Positions 26,044 through 35,368 are shown, numbered from the stretch's first letter. The stretch is 64,000 bases of DNA from Alkalihalobacillus trypoxylicola (GCF_001590785.1 NZ_LTAO01000037.1:76212-140211), one strand, 5' to 3'. Translations and numbers: made by a program. Notes: generated by a model from the sequence alone, not told the origin.

Positions 26044-26159
26044 AAAAAGCGAATCGAAAATAAAAAACATACTAAAATTAGTGGGTATAGTGGGAATTGA
26101 GAATCTTAGCACCTCGAGGAAAGCTTATTTTTAAATAAGCCTAATTAACGAAGCTTGAA

Positions 26160-26400
26160 ATGGAGTGGATTGAATGCATACATAAAACATGAAAAGGACC
26201 TTGCTTCTTTTATAAAAAGCAAGGTCCTTTTGAATATGTGTAATCTAACGGACACAAAGCACGAAGACTTCAGTTGAATGAGGATGGCCAAATCCACTTT
26301 TAGTTTGGCGGCTCCCACCAGACACGGAGTATATTGGTAGAGCAAGCAGCCAGGCACCTAACATGTGTGGAGCTCTTTATTCATCCGTATTGGTCCACAT
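26160..26400 (-). repeat. Rep-B dispersed structured repeat, copy C (inverted)
   Basis: Read on the minus strand: ATGAATAAAGAG, GTTAGGTG, CTGGTGGGAGCCGCCAAACT, GGATTTGGCCA, CGTTAGATTACAC, a strong AAAAGGACCTTGCTT / AAGCAAGGTCCTTTT hairpin (26192-26231) and TGTATGCATTCAATCC. It is orientated opposite to copies A and B and abuts the uxaB stop codon. Confidence 0.72.
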
Positions 26401-26402
26401 TC

Positions 26403-27914
26403 TTAATTAAAAAAGGTTTCTAATGACTTTTCCACACCTCTATGAGTGATTTCACTTAGGTAAGTATTCACTTGTTCTGTTAAATCCTTTATTTCGTTCA
26501 AGTCTTGCCCCCAAATACGGCTGTCAGCAAAAATTTGCTGAATGAATGAGCGGAGCTCGAGTTCTCCTCTTTCAACTTTCTGCCACCCATGCTCAATATG
26601 ACTTAATATTTCAGGGTTATCTCTAATTTGATAAGTCCTGCCTTGGTTTTCTCCAATAAAGAACTCACCTTCTTTTTGTTTAGGTTTGTAATAAGCAAGC
26701 AAAGCAGCTAAAGAAAAAACAATTGCATTTGGAAGCTTTGCATGACTGCTTTCAAACTCAAGTAATGTTGGTAATAACCTTGTTTTAAATTTATAAGCTG
26801 CATTTAAACCAATGTCTGCTAACTGATGTTTATTAAAAGGGTTTAAGAAACGCTCAATAACCGCTTCACTAAACTCCTTCTTTTCGTTTTCCTCCATTTT
26901 AACAAATGGATAAATTTCTTGAAGCATGCCTACTTCTACAAATTTGCGTAACAATGGGTGCTCCATTGCTTCTAATACTGTATTAACTCCTGTTAAATAG
27001 CTTACTGCAAACATTAATGTATGAGGACCGTTTAACAGCCTTACCTTTAATTCACGGAATGGGGTAATATCTCCCCATTTGACATTTAAACCTGCACGGT
27101 CAAAGGGAATAGATTGTGCAATTTTCTCATCAGCGTCAATTGCGAACAAGTGATACGGCTCTCCAACCGTTAATAATTGGTCACTGTAGCCTAATTTTGA
27201 TTGATATTCTTCTATTTCATCCTTAGGATATCCTGTCACAATTCTATCAACTAATGTATCACAAAACTGATTACTGTGATTTAACCACTCAATAAAATCT
27301 GTACCAAATTCCCATTCTTCTGCTAACTGTATAACAATTTCCTTTAAAAGCTTTCCATTTCCTTCTACTAATTCACAAGGAAATATTACCCACCCTTTTT
27401 CAGGATCACCTTTAAAGGTTTGATAACGATGATATAAGCAGGCAACAAGCTTTCCGGGAAATGAAAGTGGAGATTCGTTTTCATTATAGTTTTCCTTTAA
27501 ATAAGTTAAACCTGCCTCTGTTGTATTTGAAAAAACAAATTCAACAGACTCACTCGCAGCTACTTCTAAAACCTCTTTCCAGTCAGCGTAAGGATTAATA
27601 CCTCTCGAAATAATCGACATTATTTCCGTTTTATCGACAATTTCATTATTCTCTATTCCCTTTAAAATGAGTGTATAAAGTCCATCCTGATTATTAAGCT
27701 TTGGAACTACTTTTCCATGAGGGGTAGGCTGAATGGCTACGACCCTTCCTTGAAATAAATCTGCTTCTACTAAGCGTTGAAGCATCCAATCAGTAAACCC
27801 TCTTAGAAAATTTCCTTCACCAAATTGCAGGACCTTTTCTGGTAAGTGGTCGAGTGATTGATAATTGATTCGTTCTTTCTTTTCGATAGCAACTTTCTTA
27901 TTTAAGCTCTCCAT
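26403..27914 (-). CDS. uxaB: Tagaturonate reductase (altronate oxidoreductase) UxaB
   Basis: NADH-dependent reduction of D-tagaturonate to D-altronate in galacturonate catabolism. 503-residue member of the mannitol dehydrogenase superfamily: N-terminal Rossmann region with LQFGEGNFLRGF at about 29-40, then FVFSNTTEAGL, and the C-terminal domain with VRLLNGPHTLMFAV, which carries the active-site Lys/Asn/His region. Length fits UxaB. AGGAGG Shine-Dalgarno. 15 bp after uxaA, same operon. The isomerase UxaC is not in this window. Confidence 0.9.
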   Translation of the reverse strand: MESLNKKVAIEKKERINYQSLDHLPEKVLQFGEGNFLRGFTDWMLQRLVEADLFQGRVVAIQPTPHGKVVPKLNNQDGLYTLILKGIENNEIVDKTEIMSIISRGINPYADWKEVLEVAASESVEFVFSNTTEAGLTYLKENYNENESPLSFPGKLVACLYHRYQTFKGDPEKGWVIFPCELVEGNGKLLKEIVIQLAEEWEFGTDFIEWLNHSNQFCDTLVDRIVTGYPKDEIEEYQSKLGYSDQLLTVGEPYHLFAIDADEKIAQSIPFDRAGLNVKWGDITPFRELKVRLLNGPHTLMFAVSYLTGVNTVLEAMEHPLLRKFVEVGMLQEIYPFVKMEENEKKEFSEAVIERFLNPFNKHQLADIGLNAAYKFKTRLLPTLLEFESSHAKLPNAIVFSLAALLAYYKPKQKEGEFFIGENQGRTYQIRDNPEILSHIEHGWQKVERGELELRSFIQQIFADSRIWGQDLNEIKDLTEQVNTYLSEITHRGVEKSLETFFN

Positions 27915-27929
27915 CTCTTTACCTCCTGC

Positions 27930-29423
27930 TTATAAAATAACACCATCTTTAAAAATGGCTATTTCTTTAAATCCAAACTGCTCATTTTTTGCTCTAATAT
28001 TACCTGAGGCTAAATCAATTATATAGTTAAAGAGTTCCTTATTTAATTGCTCCATTGGTTTACCTTCAACTAATTCTCCCGCATTGAAATCAATCCAATT
28101 TTTCTTCTTATGATAGAGCCTTGAATTTGTAGAGATTTTAACAGTTGGTACTGGACCACCAAAAGGAGTACCTCTCCCTGTTGTAAATAGTACAATATGG
28201 GCTCCCGATGCTGCTAAAGCCGTAACGGACACCAAATCATTTCCTGGCCCCTGGACAAGTGTTAAGCCTTTTTCTTTTACCCGTCCTCCATATGGAAGAA
28301 CATCGACAATTTTTGAAAATCCACCTTTTTGCACACAGCCTAAAGATTTCTCTTCCAAAGTTGTGATACCTCCATCTTTATTCCCAGGAGATGGGTTTTC
28401 ATATACAACCTGGTCATGTTTTATAAAATATTCTTTGAAATCATTGACTAATGTGACAATATCATTAAATACCTCTTGGCTCTTGGCTCTTTCCATTAAT
28501 ATCGTTTCGGCACCAAACATTTCTGGAACCTCTGTTAAAACGGTCGAGCCACCATGTGAAATAATAGTATCAGATAATGCTCCGACTAAAGGGTTGGCTG
28601 TTATTCCAGAAAGACCATCAGAGCCTCCACACTTTAATCCAATTTTTAATTTAGATAAAGGTACTTCTTCTCTTTCTAGTTTGGAAACGCCTTCAATTAA
28701 CTCATTTAATATTTCTAGGCCTTCCTCTAGCTCATCTCCGGCTTCTTGTACACCCAAAAATCTAATGAATTGAGAGTCATAGTCTCCTAGTACTTTCTTA
28801 AATTCTTTAATATGATTATTCTCACACCCTAAACCTAGAACAAGAACGGCAGACGCATTCGGATGTTGAACTAAATTGCTCAGGATTCTTTGAGTGAAGT
28901 TTAAGTCATCCCCTAATTGGGAGCACCCGAATGGATGTGGATAATGAAAGACACCATCGAAGCTTTGGTGACGATTTTCTTCATTTGCCATTTTTGTTAA
29001 TAGTTCTGCTGTTTTATTAATACATCCTACCGTAGGAATTACCCATACCTCATTACGGATTCCGACATCACCATTATTTCTTTTATAAGCCATAAAAGTT
29101 CGTTCTTCCTCAACCTCTGGAAGCTCACGTTCTTTTGGGTTATATTCATAATTTAACGTACCTTCTAAGTTGGTCTTTACATTTTCAGTATGAACCCAAT
29201 CACCGATTTCAATGGCCTTCTTAGCATGACCAATTGGAAAACCATATTTAATGATATTAGCCTTTGGAGTAATTGGTTTTATCGCTATTTTATGACCGAC
29301 TGGAGTATCTTTTTTAATGATAATAGTCTCTGAATCAATCGTAATTTGATCCCCAGATTGATAGTTTTGTAATGTCACAATCACATTATCATCTTGATGA
29401 ACTTTTAAATAAGTTGGTTTCAT
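27930..29423 (-). CDS. uxaA: Altronate dehydratase UxaA
   Basis: Full-length, two-domain enzyme of 497 residues converting D-altronate to 2-keto-3-deoxygluconate with Fe2+. N-terminal SAF domain (about 1-90, with HKIAIKPI and GDWVHTENVKT), then the UxaA_C domain: GDVGIRNEVWVIPTVGC, HPFGCSQLGDD, KCGGSDGLSG, SPGNKDGGITTLEEKSLGC and FTTGRGTPFGGP. Adjacent uxaB fixes the pathway. A second, split UxaA-type enzyme is encoded at 13129-14621. Confidence 0.92.
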   Translation of the reverse strand: MKPTYLKVHQDDNVIVTLQNYQSGDQITIDSETIIIKKDTPVGHKIAIKPITPKANIIKYGFPIGHAKKAIEIGDWVHTENVKTNLEGTLNYEYNPKERELPEVEEERTFMAYKRNNGDVGIRNEVWVIPTVGCINKTAELLTKMANEENRHQSFDGVFHYPHPFGCSQLGDDLNFTQRILSNLVQHPNASAVLVLGLGCENNHIKEFKKVLGDYDSQFIRFLGVQEAGDELEEGLEILNELIEGVSKLEREEVPLSKLKIGLKCGGSDGLSGITANPLVGALSDTIISHGGSTVLTEVPEMFGAETILMERAKSQEVFNDIVTLVNDFKEYFIKHDQVVYENPSPGNKDGGITTLEEKSLGCVQKGGFSKIVDVLPYGGRVKEKGLTLVQGPGNDLVSVTALAASGAHIVLFTTGRGTPFGGPVPTVKISTNSRLYHKKKNWIDFNAGELVEGKPMEQLNKELFNYIIDLASGNIRAKNEQFGFKEIAIFKDGVIL

Positions 29424-29525
29424 CCTATCGTCTCCTCCTTTTAGAAGCTCTCACTTCTAACAACGTTGTTATTTCAAGTTTAATAATATTTAGTCTGAAA
29501 GTCAATTCTTTCCCAAGGGGCCTCA

Positions 29526-30467
29526 TTACTTATTTTTTTTTGCTCTTCTTTCTATAAGCTTCCCGCAACAAGCTGCAATAATTTGTTGAAATAATGTACC
29601 GATAATAACAGGTAACGTGGTTTGTGGCGGAAAATATAAAACAGCTAATGCAGCGCCAACCCCTATATTTCTCATACCTGAGTTATACATAATACTAATC
29701 GTTTCTGCTTCTCCTATTTTCGTAATCTTACCAATAAAAAACCCTAATACATAAGCAAAAAGAGCTAAACTCAAGACCGATAGTAAAATGAGGAGCAGAT
29801 TCAAATTAAATTGTTTTAAATAGGGAGCAGCTACTGAACTATTAATAATAATTACAAACATAATACCAAATTTTGAAAAGGGGGCTAATGGTTTTACTAA
29901 TGGTTCTACTTTTCCTTTTCTGAAGTAGTTAATCATCATCCCCAGCAAAGATGGAAATACGACCATATTTAACAATCCCCAGATTAACCCAAAGGTATCC
30001 ATTTCTACTGCGAAACCAATAAAAATAGATAGAGTTAATGGTACTATAATCGGTGATAACAAAGTGTTTACTAGTATTATAGCTAAGCTTAAAGAGCGAT
30101 TTCCACCATAAATAGTAACCCACATTAAGCTAATAACGCCCGTTGGGATAGCAAAAGCTAATACTAAACCCGTTACCGTAGCCATCTCTTCTCCAAATAA
30201 AGCCGTTCCAACTAAAAAGGCTAAGAATGGCATACAAACTTGTAAAATAAAAAGACTAAGAAAAAGCGCTAAAGGATGTCTAAAAACATGATATAACTCT
30301 TTCGGGTGAATACCTAAGCTACTGGTTAATGTTATAACAGCAAAGATATAAGGAACTAAAAAAACTAAAAATTCTACTCTTTCTGATAAAAAAACGCCGA
30401 TCATAACACATATCGGCGTAATTATAGGAAGAAATTTTTCCAACCATTTGTTTAATCTCACTAACAT
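29526..30467 (-). CDS. Bile acid:sodium symporter (BASS) family transporter
   Basis: 313 residues with about nine to ten membrane helices. The second half shows the BASS-type segment MYNSGMRNIGVGAALAV, which resembles the family's sodium-site/substrate region, and the conserved LVLAFAIPTGVISLMWV. BASS proteins carry organic anions. Its position just upstream of uxaA suggests uptake or exchange of a uronate or keto-acid; this is inference. The Shine-Dalgarno is weak. Arsenite-exporter (ArsB/ACR3) relatives are less likely given the context. Confidence 0.75.
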   Translation of the reverse strand: MLVRLNKWLEKFLPIITPICVMIGVFLSERVEFLVFLVPYIFAVITLTSSLGIHPKELYHVFRHPLALFLSLFILQVCMPFLAFLVGTALFGEEMATVTGLVLAFAIPTGVISLMWVTIYGGNRSLSLAIILVNTLLSPIIVPLTLSIFIGFAVEMDTFGLIWGLLNMVVFPSLLGMMINYFRKGKVEPLVKPLAPFSKFGIMFVIIINSSVAAPYLKQFNLNLLLILLSVLSLALFAYVLGFFIGKITKIGEAETISIMYNSGMRNIGVGAALAVLYFPPQTTLPVIIGTLFQQIIAACCGKLIERRAKKNK

Positions 30468-30602
30468 TTTTTCAGCTTCTTTCCATAAGGTGTGAATAAA
30501 TGAAGAAGTGTTTTATTTAATTACCTACCGTAAATAAGTGACAATAAATAAAAAGGAAAACTTATTCCTCATTATAATTGAAGTAAGATTAAATTTCTGC
30601 AT

Positions 30603-31715
30603 TTAATTTAATTCATTTGCTCTTTGTACCTCTATAGCCGCTAAACAAAATGCACCAACACCATGTAAATCATTTTCACTCGTTTCTCTACCGATATAAT
30701 AATCGTACTCACCCGCTGAGGTTCCTATGCATATTCCTGTTAACTCAACAGAGCCGTTTTCTCTTTCTTTAACAAAGTGATTGACTACTGCTTCAAACGC
30801 CATCGTAGCTAGAGATAAGTGTTTTTTATCAAACACCTGTAATCTTATTGATTTTGCTATCGCATAAATAAACAAACATGAAGCAGAGGATTCTAGCCAA
30901 TTGTCAGACAAGGAGCCTTTATCGACAATTTGATACCATAGATGGCTTTTCGAATCTTGATAATGAATAATACGTTCTAATAAGCTTCTTAATGTTTCTT
31001 CTAAAGCTTTTCTATTTTCATCATCTTCTTGTAAATCTTCAATAATATCAATTAGAGCCATTGCATACCACCCTAATGACCGTCCCCAAATTTCTTTCGA
31101 ACATTTAGTCTCAGGGTCTACCCATGGCATACTAGCTTTTTCATCATAGGCATGAAAATATAATCCTGTCTTACTATCATAAGTATTTTTTCGCATTAAA
31201 CGTTCTTGAAGTAAAATTAAATCCACAAGTTCTGGTTCATTAAATGTTTGCCCATACTTCACTGAAAAAGGTCCAGCCATGTATAAACCATCTAACCAAG
31301 TTTGATAAGCATAATTGTCCTTATGCCAAAAACCGCCTTCTTCTGTCTTGTTTAGTGTGTTTAATAAATTTCTTAATTTAAATGCAGCTATTCTATATTT
31401 TTCTTCTCCTGTTTCCTTATATATCGGAAACAAAAGTAAACCAGCTTGAATCGCATCTAATTCATCTCTTCGGAAATAAAAGTTACCATTCTCATCAACC
31501 AAATCATCAACATACTTTTTCATATATTGAAAATAGCTTTGATTATTTGTTTTCTCATACACTCGATACATTCCATATAAAAAGACTCCTTGATGATAAT
31601 GCCATCTGTTTCTTGGAGGTAATTCGATCGGTTCATATTGATTCATTAAACTTTCGCAAGCTTTCTCCGCCCATGTTACTGGGTTTATTGTGGAGGCATG
31701 AAGAGAACGTTCCAT
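30603..31715 (-). CDS. GH105 unsaturated rhamnogalacturonyl hydrolase (YteR-like)
   Basis: Cytosolic (alpha/alpha)6-barrel glycosidase that removes the unsaturated 4,5-ene galacturonate from pectin-lyase disaccharides. RWHYHQGVFLYGM and the catalytic Asp in TWLDGLYMAGPF (D142, close to D143 of B. subtilis YteR) are clear, with GRSLGWYAMALID and DNWLESSASCLFIYA later. No signal peptide, so it acts on imported oligosaccharides. ATG 31715 has AGGAG 8 nt upstream. It is followed by the BASS/uxaA/uxaB genes on the same strand. A cre-like site lies about 55 bp upstream. Confidence 0.87.
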   Translation of the reverse strand: MERSLHASTINPVTWAEKACESLMNQYEPIELPPRNRWHYHQGVFLYGMYRVYEKTNNQSYFQYMKKYVDDLVDENGNFYFRRDELDAIQAGLLLFPIYKETGEEKYRIAAFKLRNLLNTLNKTEEGGFWHKDNYAYQTWLDGLYMAGPFSVKYGQTFNEPELVDLILLQERLMRKNTYDSKTGLYFHAYDEKASMPWVDPETKCSKEIWGRSLGWYAMALIDIIEDLQEDDENRKALEETLRSLLERIIHYQDSKSHLWYQIVDKGSLSDNWLESSASCLFIYAIAKSIRLQVFDKKHLSLATMAFEAVVNHFVKERENGSVELTGICIGTSAGEYDYYIGRETSENDLHGVGAFCLAAIEVQRANELN

Positions 31716-32024
31716 TAAAACCACTCCTTTAATTATTGTAGGTTCGGAAATACAAGTATTCTATTATTTAACCGCTTACATTATTAAGAAGAATCGATTT
31801 CCTTAAAATAATTTTAGCTTAACAAGCTAATCACAGCGATAATCATTTTGTTATATTTTTTATTGAGCACCATCATAGAGCCTATCTCTCAGTTAATGAT
31901 TATCTTTATAAAGGTAGGTTTGTTTTTGAAGTTCTCTTCTTTCATTTAATAAATACATCCTAAAATTTTACAACTTGGACCTCTCGCATTCAATCATTTA
32001 TTAATGTAAGGACAAGTAAAATCT
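31716..32024. other. Intergenic region with cre site and an orphan hairpin
   Basis: No gene. Contains the cre-like site at 31767-31780 and, on the plus strand, AGCCTATCT pairing with AAGGTAGGTT followed by TGTTTTTG (about 31877-31921), a terminator-like hairpin with no plus-strand gene upstream. Confidence 0.4.
31767..31780 (-). promoter_or_regulatory. cre (CcpA) site upstream of GH105 gene
   Basis: On the minus strand TGTAAGCGGTTAAA agrees with TGWAANCGNTNWCA at all but one fixed position. It is 52-65 bp upstream of the GH105 start, a normal place for catabolite repression. Confidence 0.6.
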
Positions 32025-32723
32025 CTAAATATCCATTGCCGCTCCATTATAATCCATAAAAATAAAATCTTGTTTTTCTATTTTTTTCTTTTTCTCTAAT
32101 AAATCGAAAAGATGACAAGCTGTCTCATATGGATTAAGTGGTGCTTTTGTTCCACCCATATCTGTTTTCATCCAACCTGGATGAATCGAATAAACAAGTA
32201 TATTCTCTTTTCTTAAATAAACGTTCAATTTCTCAGAAAACATATTAAGTGCCGCTTTTGATATTCCATAAGAATAATCTGGGCTATAAGAATGTGTTAA
32301 ACTGCCGGCTTCTGATGAAATATTAATAATTTGTTGATTACTTCCAGCTCTTAAGGAATCTAAAAAAGCTTGAACGACTCTCATAGGTCCTACTGTATTG
32401 ACATCTAATGATTTTAATACGGATTCAAAAGACAATTCTTCAATATTTTGATCACGTTCTAATAAGATTGCTGCATTGTTCATAATCACATCTAATGAAG
32501 AGAAATGCTGGTCAAATTCAAGCTTAGCATCAGAAACTGATTGATCATTCGATACGTCCATTTTAATCAAGGTAAGGTTGCTATTATGTTGTTGTATGCT
32601 TTCTAACTCTCCTTTCTGATTGAAATCTCTTAAGCTAGCAATAATTTCATGTCCTCTTTCTAAACCTACCTTTGCTAATTGAAGTCCTAAACCTCTGTTG
32701 GCTCCTGTAATTAAAATTCTCAT
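32025..32723 (-). CDS. Short-chain dehydrogenase/reductase
   Basis: 232-residue SDR with N-terminal ITGANRGLG nucleotide site, MNNAAIL, INISSEAGSL, catalytic YSYGISKAAL (Tyr and Lys) and HPGWMKTDMGG, typical of the carbonyl-reductase-like SDRs with unknown substrate. ATG 32723 (GGGGTG upstream) is preferred; an ATG at 32735 overlaps the stop of the preceding VOC gene. Third gene after the uronate-dehydrogenase-like and VOC genes, probably one operon under the LacI regulator. Confidence 0.78.
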   Translation of the reverse strand: MRILITGANRGLGLQLAKVGLERGHEIIASLRDFNQKGELESIQQHNSNLTLIKMDVSNDQSVSDAKLEFDQHFSSLDVIMNNAAILLERDQNIEELSFESVLKSLDVNTVGPMRVVQAFLDSLRAGSNQQIINISSEAGSLTHSYSPDYSYGISKAALNMFSEKLNVYLRKENILVYSIHPGWMKTDMGGTKAPLNPYETACHLFDLLEKKKKIEKQDFIFMDYNGAAMDI

Positions 32724-32734
32724 TCTACACCCCA

Positions 32735-33193
32735 TTATTTTTGATCATTTTCAAGAATCTCAATGAGTACTTTTAATTGCTTTACTGTATCTATATAAGA
32801 ATATCTGCCTCCCTCATACTCTCCTTTTTGAATACACGGCATCTGATGTTCATTTAAAATATTGATTTTCTCCTTCATGCCATCAATGGTAAAAGCAATA
32901 TGATGAACCCCTTCTCCTTTGGAATCTAAAAATTCACGCCAAGTACTTGGTTTTTCATCAGGCTCGATTAGTTCTAATTGTAGTGAACCCATATTAAAGA
33001 AAGCTAGTTTTGCACGAGCCTCACAAGGTTCCCCTTTATACTCTGCTTTCGATTTATCCCATTCATCTGTCCAAAAAATGTTTGGCTTATCGACACCAAA
33101 AAATTCCGCATAGGCCTCTGAGGTTTTTTCTATATCTTGTACAATTAATCCAATTTGCGAAACAACGTTTGTTCCTAAATAATTGTTAGACAT
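32735..33193 (-). CDS. VOC-superfamily (glyoxalase-like) protein
   Basis: 152 residues forming two beta-alpha-beta-beta-beta modules: QIGLIVQDIEKTSEAYAEFFG at the start, LQLELIEPDE in the middle and GVHHIAFTIDG later, giving the usual His/Glu metal positions. Could be a lyase, isomerase or epimerase such as those acting on sugars or methylmalonyl-CoA. ATG 33193 has GGAAGGGAAG directly upstream. Context within the uronate cluster suggests a sugar-acid substrate. Confidence 0.75.
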   Translation of the reverse strand: MSNNYLGTNVVSQIGLIVQDIEKTSEAYAEFFGVDKPNIFWTDEWDKSKAEYKGEPCEARAKLAFFNMGSLQLELIEPDEKPSTWREFLDSKGEGVHHIAFTIDGMKEKINILNEHQMPCIQKGEYEGGRYSYIDTVKQLKVLIEILENDQK

Positions 33194-33318
33194 CTCTTCC
33201 CTTCCTTCCATTTGTAAGGTTATTTTTGAACGCGCGTCCATAAGATCGAATATACCTACATCTGAATCATAGCATTGGCAACTTTCCTCCGCAATATATT
33301 TTCAGAAAAGTTAATCAA

Positions 33319-34044
33319 TTAAGGATTTAACTCTGATTTAAAGCCTAAATCCTCTTCTGCATTTTTAATACTCCATGGTTTGGAAGGATGATTCGAAACA
33401 CCATAATAAATACCAAATGGCTTGTTTACTTCAAAAGCTTTTTCGAATAGTTGAGCGGTATCTTTTTCAGTTAAAAGTGTATGCTTCCAGCGCTCTTGAT
33501 CTGATTGTTTTTTTTCTGGTGAAGGCACAGAGCCTATTCTTAATAACAAAACAGATAAACCTTTTTCCTTTGAATAAATCCTTCCTAAATTCTCAGTAGC
33601 TAATTTTAACACTCCATATAAGCCTCTAGAATAAGGATAATCATTTACAGTAATTTCTCTTCCTAGCAATGAATGACCGTCTTTTTCATATTCGTCTGTT
33701 ACATGATTACTACTCGCTACAATTACTTTTGGGATTTTCAATGAAACAGCTAAATCATAAAGCAGGTAAGAGCTTCTTAAATAAATATTCGTCATTCGAT
33801 CGAAAGCCTCAATATCATCTAATGAACGATGGTTATCCGTCGCTAATAAGTTAACAAGAATATCTGTATCTTTTGGAATTTTAGTATGTAAATCCTTTTG
33901 ATTGGTTGCATCGATTTTTATAAAATTTACCTGATTTTTACCTAGTTCTTGATCGGCAACATATAGCTTATATTTGGATTGCAGATGTTCCACTAAAACT
34001 TTTCCGATTGTGCCACTTCCACCGATAATCACAATTTTTTTCAT
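33319..34044 (-). CDS. NAD-dependent epimerase family protein, uronate-dehydrogenase-like
   Basis: 241-residue extended-SDR-like protein. GGSGTIG nucleotide loop near residues 8-14, VASSNHVT resembling the ASSNHV motif of uronate dehydrogenases, and catalytic YGVLK. Uronate dehydrogenase oxidises galacturonate or glucuronate to the aldaric lactone, an alternative to the UxaC/B/A route. At about 240 residues it is a little shorter than characterised enzymes (about 265). First gene of the minus-strand cluster, divergent from the LacI regulator. Confidence 0.7.
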   Translation of the reverse strand: MKKIVIIGGSGTIGKVLVEHLQSKYKLYVADQELGKNQVNFIKIDATNQKDLHTKIPKDTDILVNLLATDNHRSLDDIEAFDRMTNIYLRSSYLLYDLAVSLKIPKVIVASSNHVTDEYEKDGHSLLGREITVNDYPYSRGLYGVLKLATENLGRIYSKEKGLSVLLLRIGSVPSPEKKQSDQERWKHTLLTEKDTAQLFEKAFEVNKPFGIYYGVSNHPSKPWSIKNAEEDLGFKSELNP

Positions 34045-34158
34045 ATTTCCATTCAACTCCCTCTTACTATACTGTTATTTATCCTTTTAGCCTCTATTAT
34101 CATTTGTCAAACCACCCTGGCTATTCTCAAAGTGCTGTCTTTATTTTTTATTTTTTGA

Positions 34159-34203
34159 TACATTAGTGTATAGCTACTAGATTTTTTCGCATATGTAACG
34201 AAA
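34159..34203. promoter_or_regulatory. Candidate operator region between LacI gene and uronate cluster
   Basis: Two inverted repeats lie in the divergent spacer: TACATTAGTGTA (34159-34170) and TTTCG with CGAAA nine bases apart (34185-34203). Either could be the binding site of the adjacent LacI-family protein; neither has been matched to a known operator. Confidence 0.35.
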
Positions 34204-34230
34204 GAATTTAATAAAATGCAGGTGAAAAAA

Positions 34231-35220
34231 ATGAGTGTAACTATAAAAGATGTTGCCGAGAAAGCTGGGGTAAGCTATTCGACCGTTTCCAAGGCTCTTA
34301 GAAATAGTCCTTTAGTTAAAATGGACACAAAGGAGAAAATAATATCTGTTGCGCACGAACTTGGGTATCAGCCTAACGCCGCTGCAAGAAGGCTTGTATC
34401 TAAAAAATCTTTTACTATAGGTGTTGTTTGGCCAAGTGTCCAGCGTGTCGCATTATCAAAGTTAATTACTGAAATTAATAAAGAGCTCGAAAAAAGAAAC
34501 TACACGATGCTTATTTCTATTCACGAAATCGAATCAGCCATATCTACTTTCCAGCAATTTCAAGTTGATGCGATATTAGTCTTTAATTATGACCATAATT
34601 TGTTAAAGGAAAAAATACAATCATCCACTATTCCTATTTTAAATTACGGTATCGATAAAGACCTACCACAAAGAACAATTGATGTAAGTAGGAAAAAAGC
34701 GATTCAAATCGCTGTACAGCATTTAGTAAAGCTTGGACATAAGCAGATAGCTTATATTGGTTCATCGCAAAAAGACGATCCTTTACAGGTGGAGAAAATG
34801 ATTGGGTTTAAAGAGGAAATGCAGTTTTTCGAATTACCCATCCACACCCGGCTCATTCCATCAACTTTTGGTCTTGAATCAAAGGACGGATATTTAGCTA
34901 CGAAAGCTTTGCTACAAGAAGAGGAGATTCCTACGGCCATCATTAGTGGAAGTTATGATTTAACTCGAGGGATAATGGAAGCGTTACAAGAATCAAATTT
35001 AACCATTCCGAAGGATATTTCATTAATTAGTTATGATCAAATTCCTGAGATGGAAAAAATTGACCCACCTATAACGACAGTGGGTGTTCCTCAATCGGAA
35101 ATTTCTCTTAAAGTTGTCGATGCTCTCATTTCCTTAATCAATGAGCAATCGATTCATACTGATTTAGTTTTAGAGCCAACAATTGAACTTCGAAGTTCTA
35201 CAAAAGCTTTTAAAAAATAG
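34231..35220 (+). CDS. LacI-family transcriptional regulator
   Basis: N-terminal LacI headpiece TIKDVAEKAGVSYSTVSKAL, hinge region, then a periplasmic-binding-protein-like effector domain (FTIGVVWP, HLVKLGHKQIAYIG, PTAIISGSYDL, LISYDQIPEM). 329 residues is normal. ATG 34231 has AGGTG upstream. Divergent from the uronate genes, so probably their repressor; a sugar acid is the likely inducer. Followed by a strong terminator. Confidence 0.92.
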   Translation: MSVTIKDVAEKAGVSYSTVSKALRNSPLVKMDTKEKIISVAHELGYQPNAAARRLVSKKSFTIGVVWPSVQRVALSKLITEINKELEKRNYTMLISIHEIESAISTFQQFQVDAILVFNYDHNLLKEKIQSSTIPILNYGIDKDLPQRTIDVSRKKAIQIAVQHLVKLGHKQIAYIGSSQKDDPLQVEKMIGFKEEMQFFELPIHTRLIPSTFGLESKDGYLATKALLQEEEIPTAIISGSYDLTRGIMEALQESNLTIPKDISLISYDQIPEMEKIDPPITTVGVPQSEISLKVVDALISLINEQSIHTDLVLEPTIELRSSTKAFKK

Positions 35221-35231
35221 CGGTTATTTAT

Positions 35232-35259
35232 GAGAGATTTATTATAAATCTCTCTTTTT
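35232..35259 (+). terminator. Terminator after LacI gene
   Basis: GAGAGATTTA pairs perfectly with TAAATCTCTC, followed by TTTTT. Confidence 0.9.
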
Positions 35260-35368
35260 CCATTCTCAATTCAACCCATCTTATTGATAACATAAGATTT
35301 TTTTTTGATGAAAACGTAACTATTAACCTCTTAATCTTGAATAAATAGTGAAGAATATACAAATATTT

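Noticed and set aside
26232-26395. tRNA-like or known riboswitch in the GTTAGGTG...GCCAAAC region
   Set aside because: No cloverleaf, T-loop or anticodon arm can be drawn, and the segment is better explained as a copy of the Rep-B repeat.
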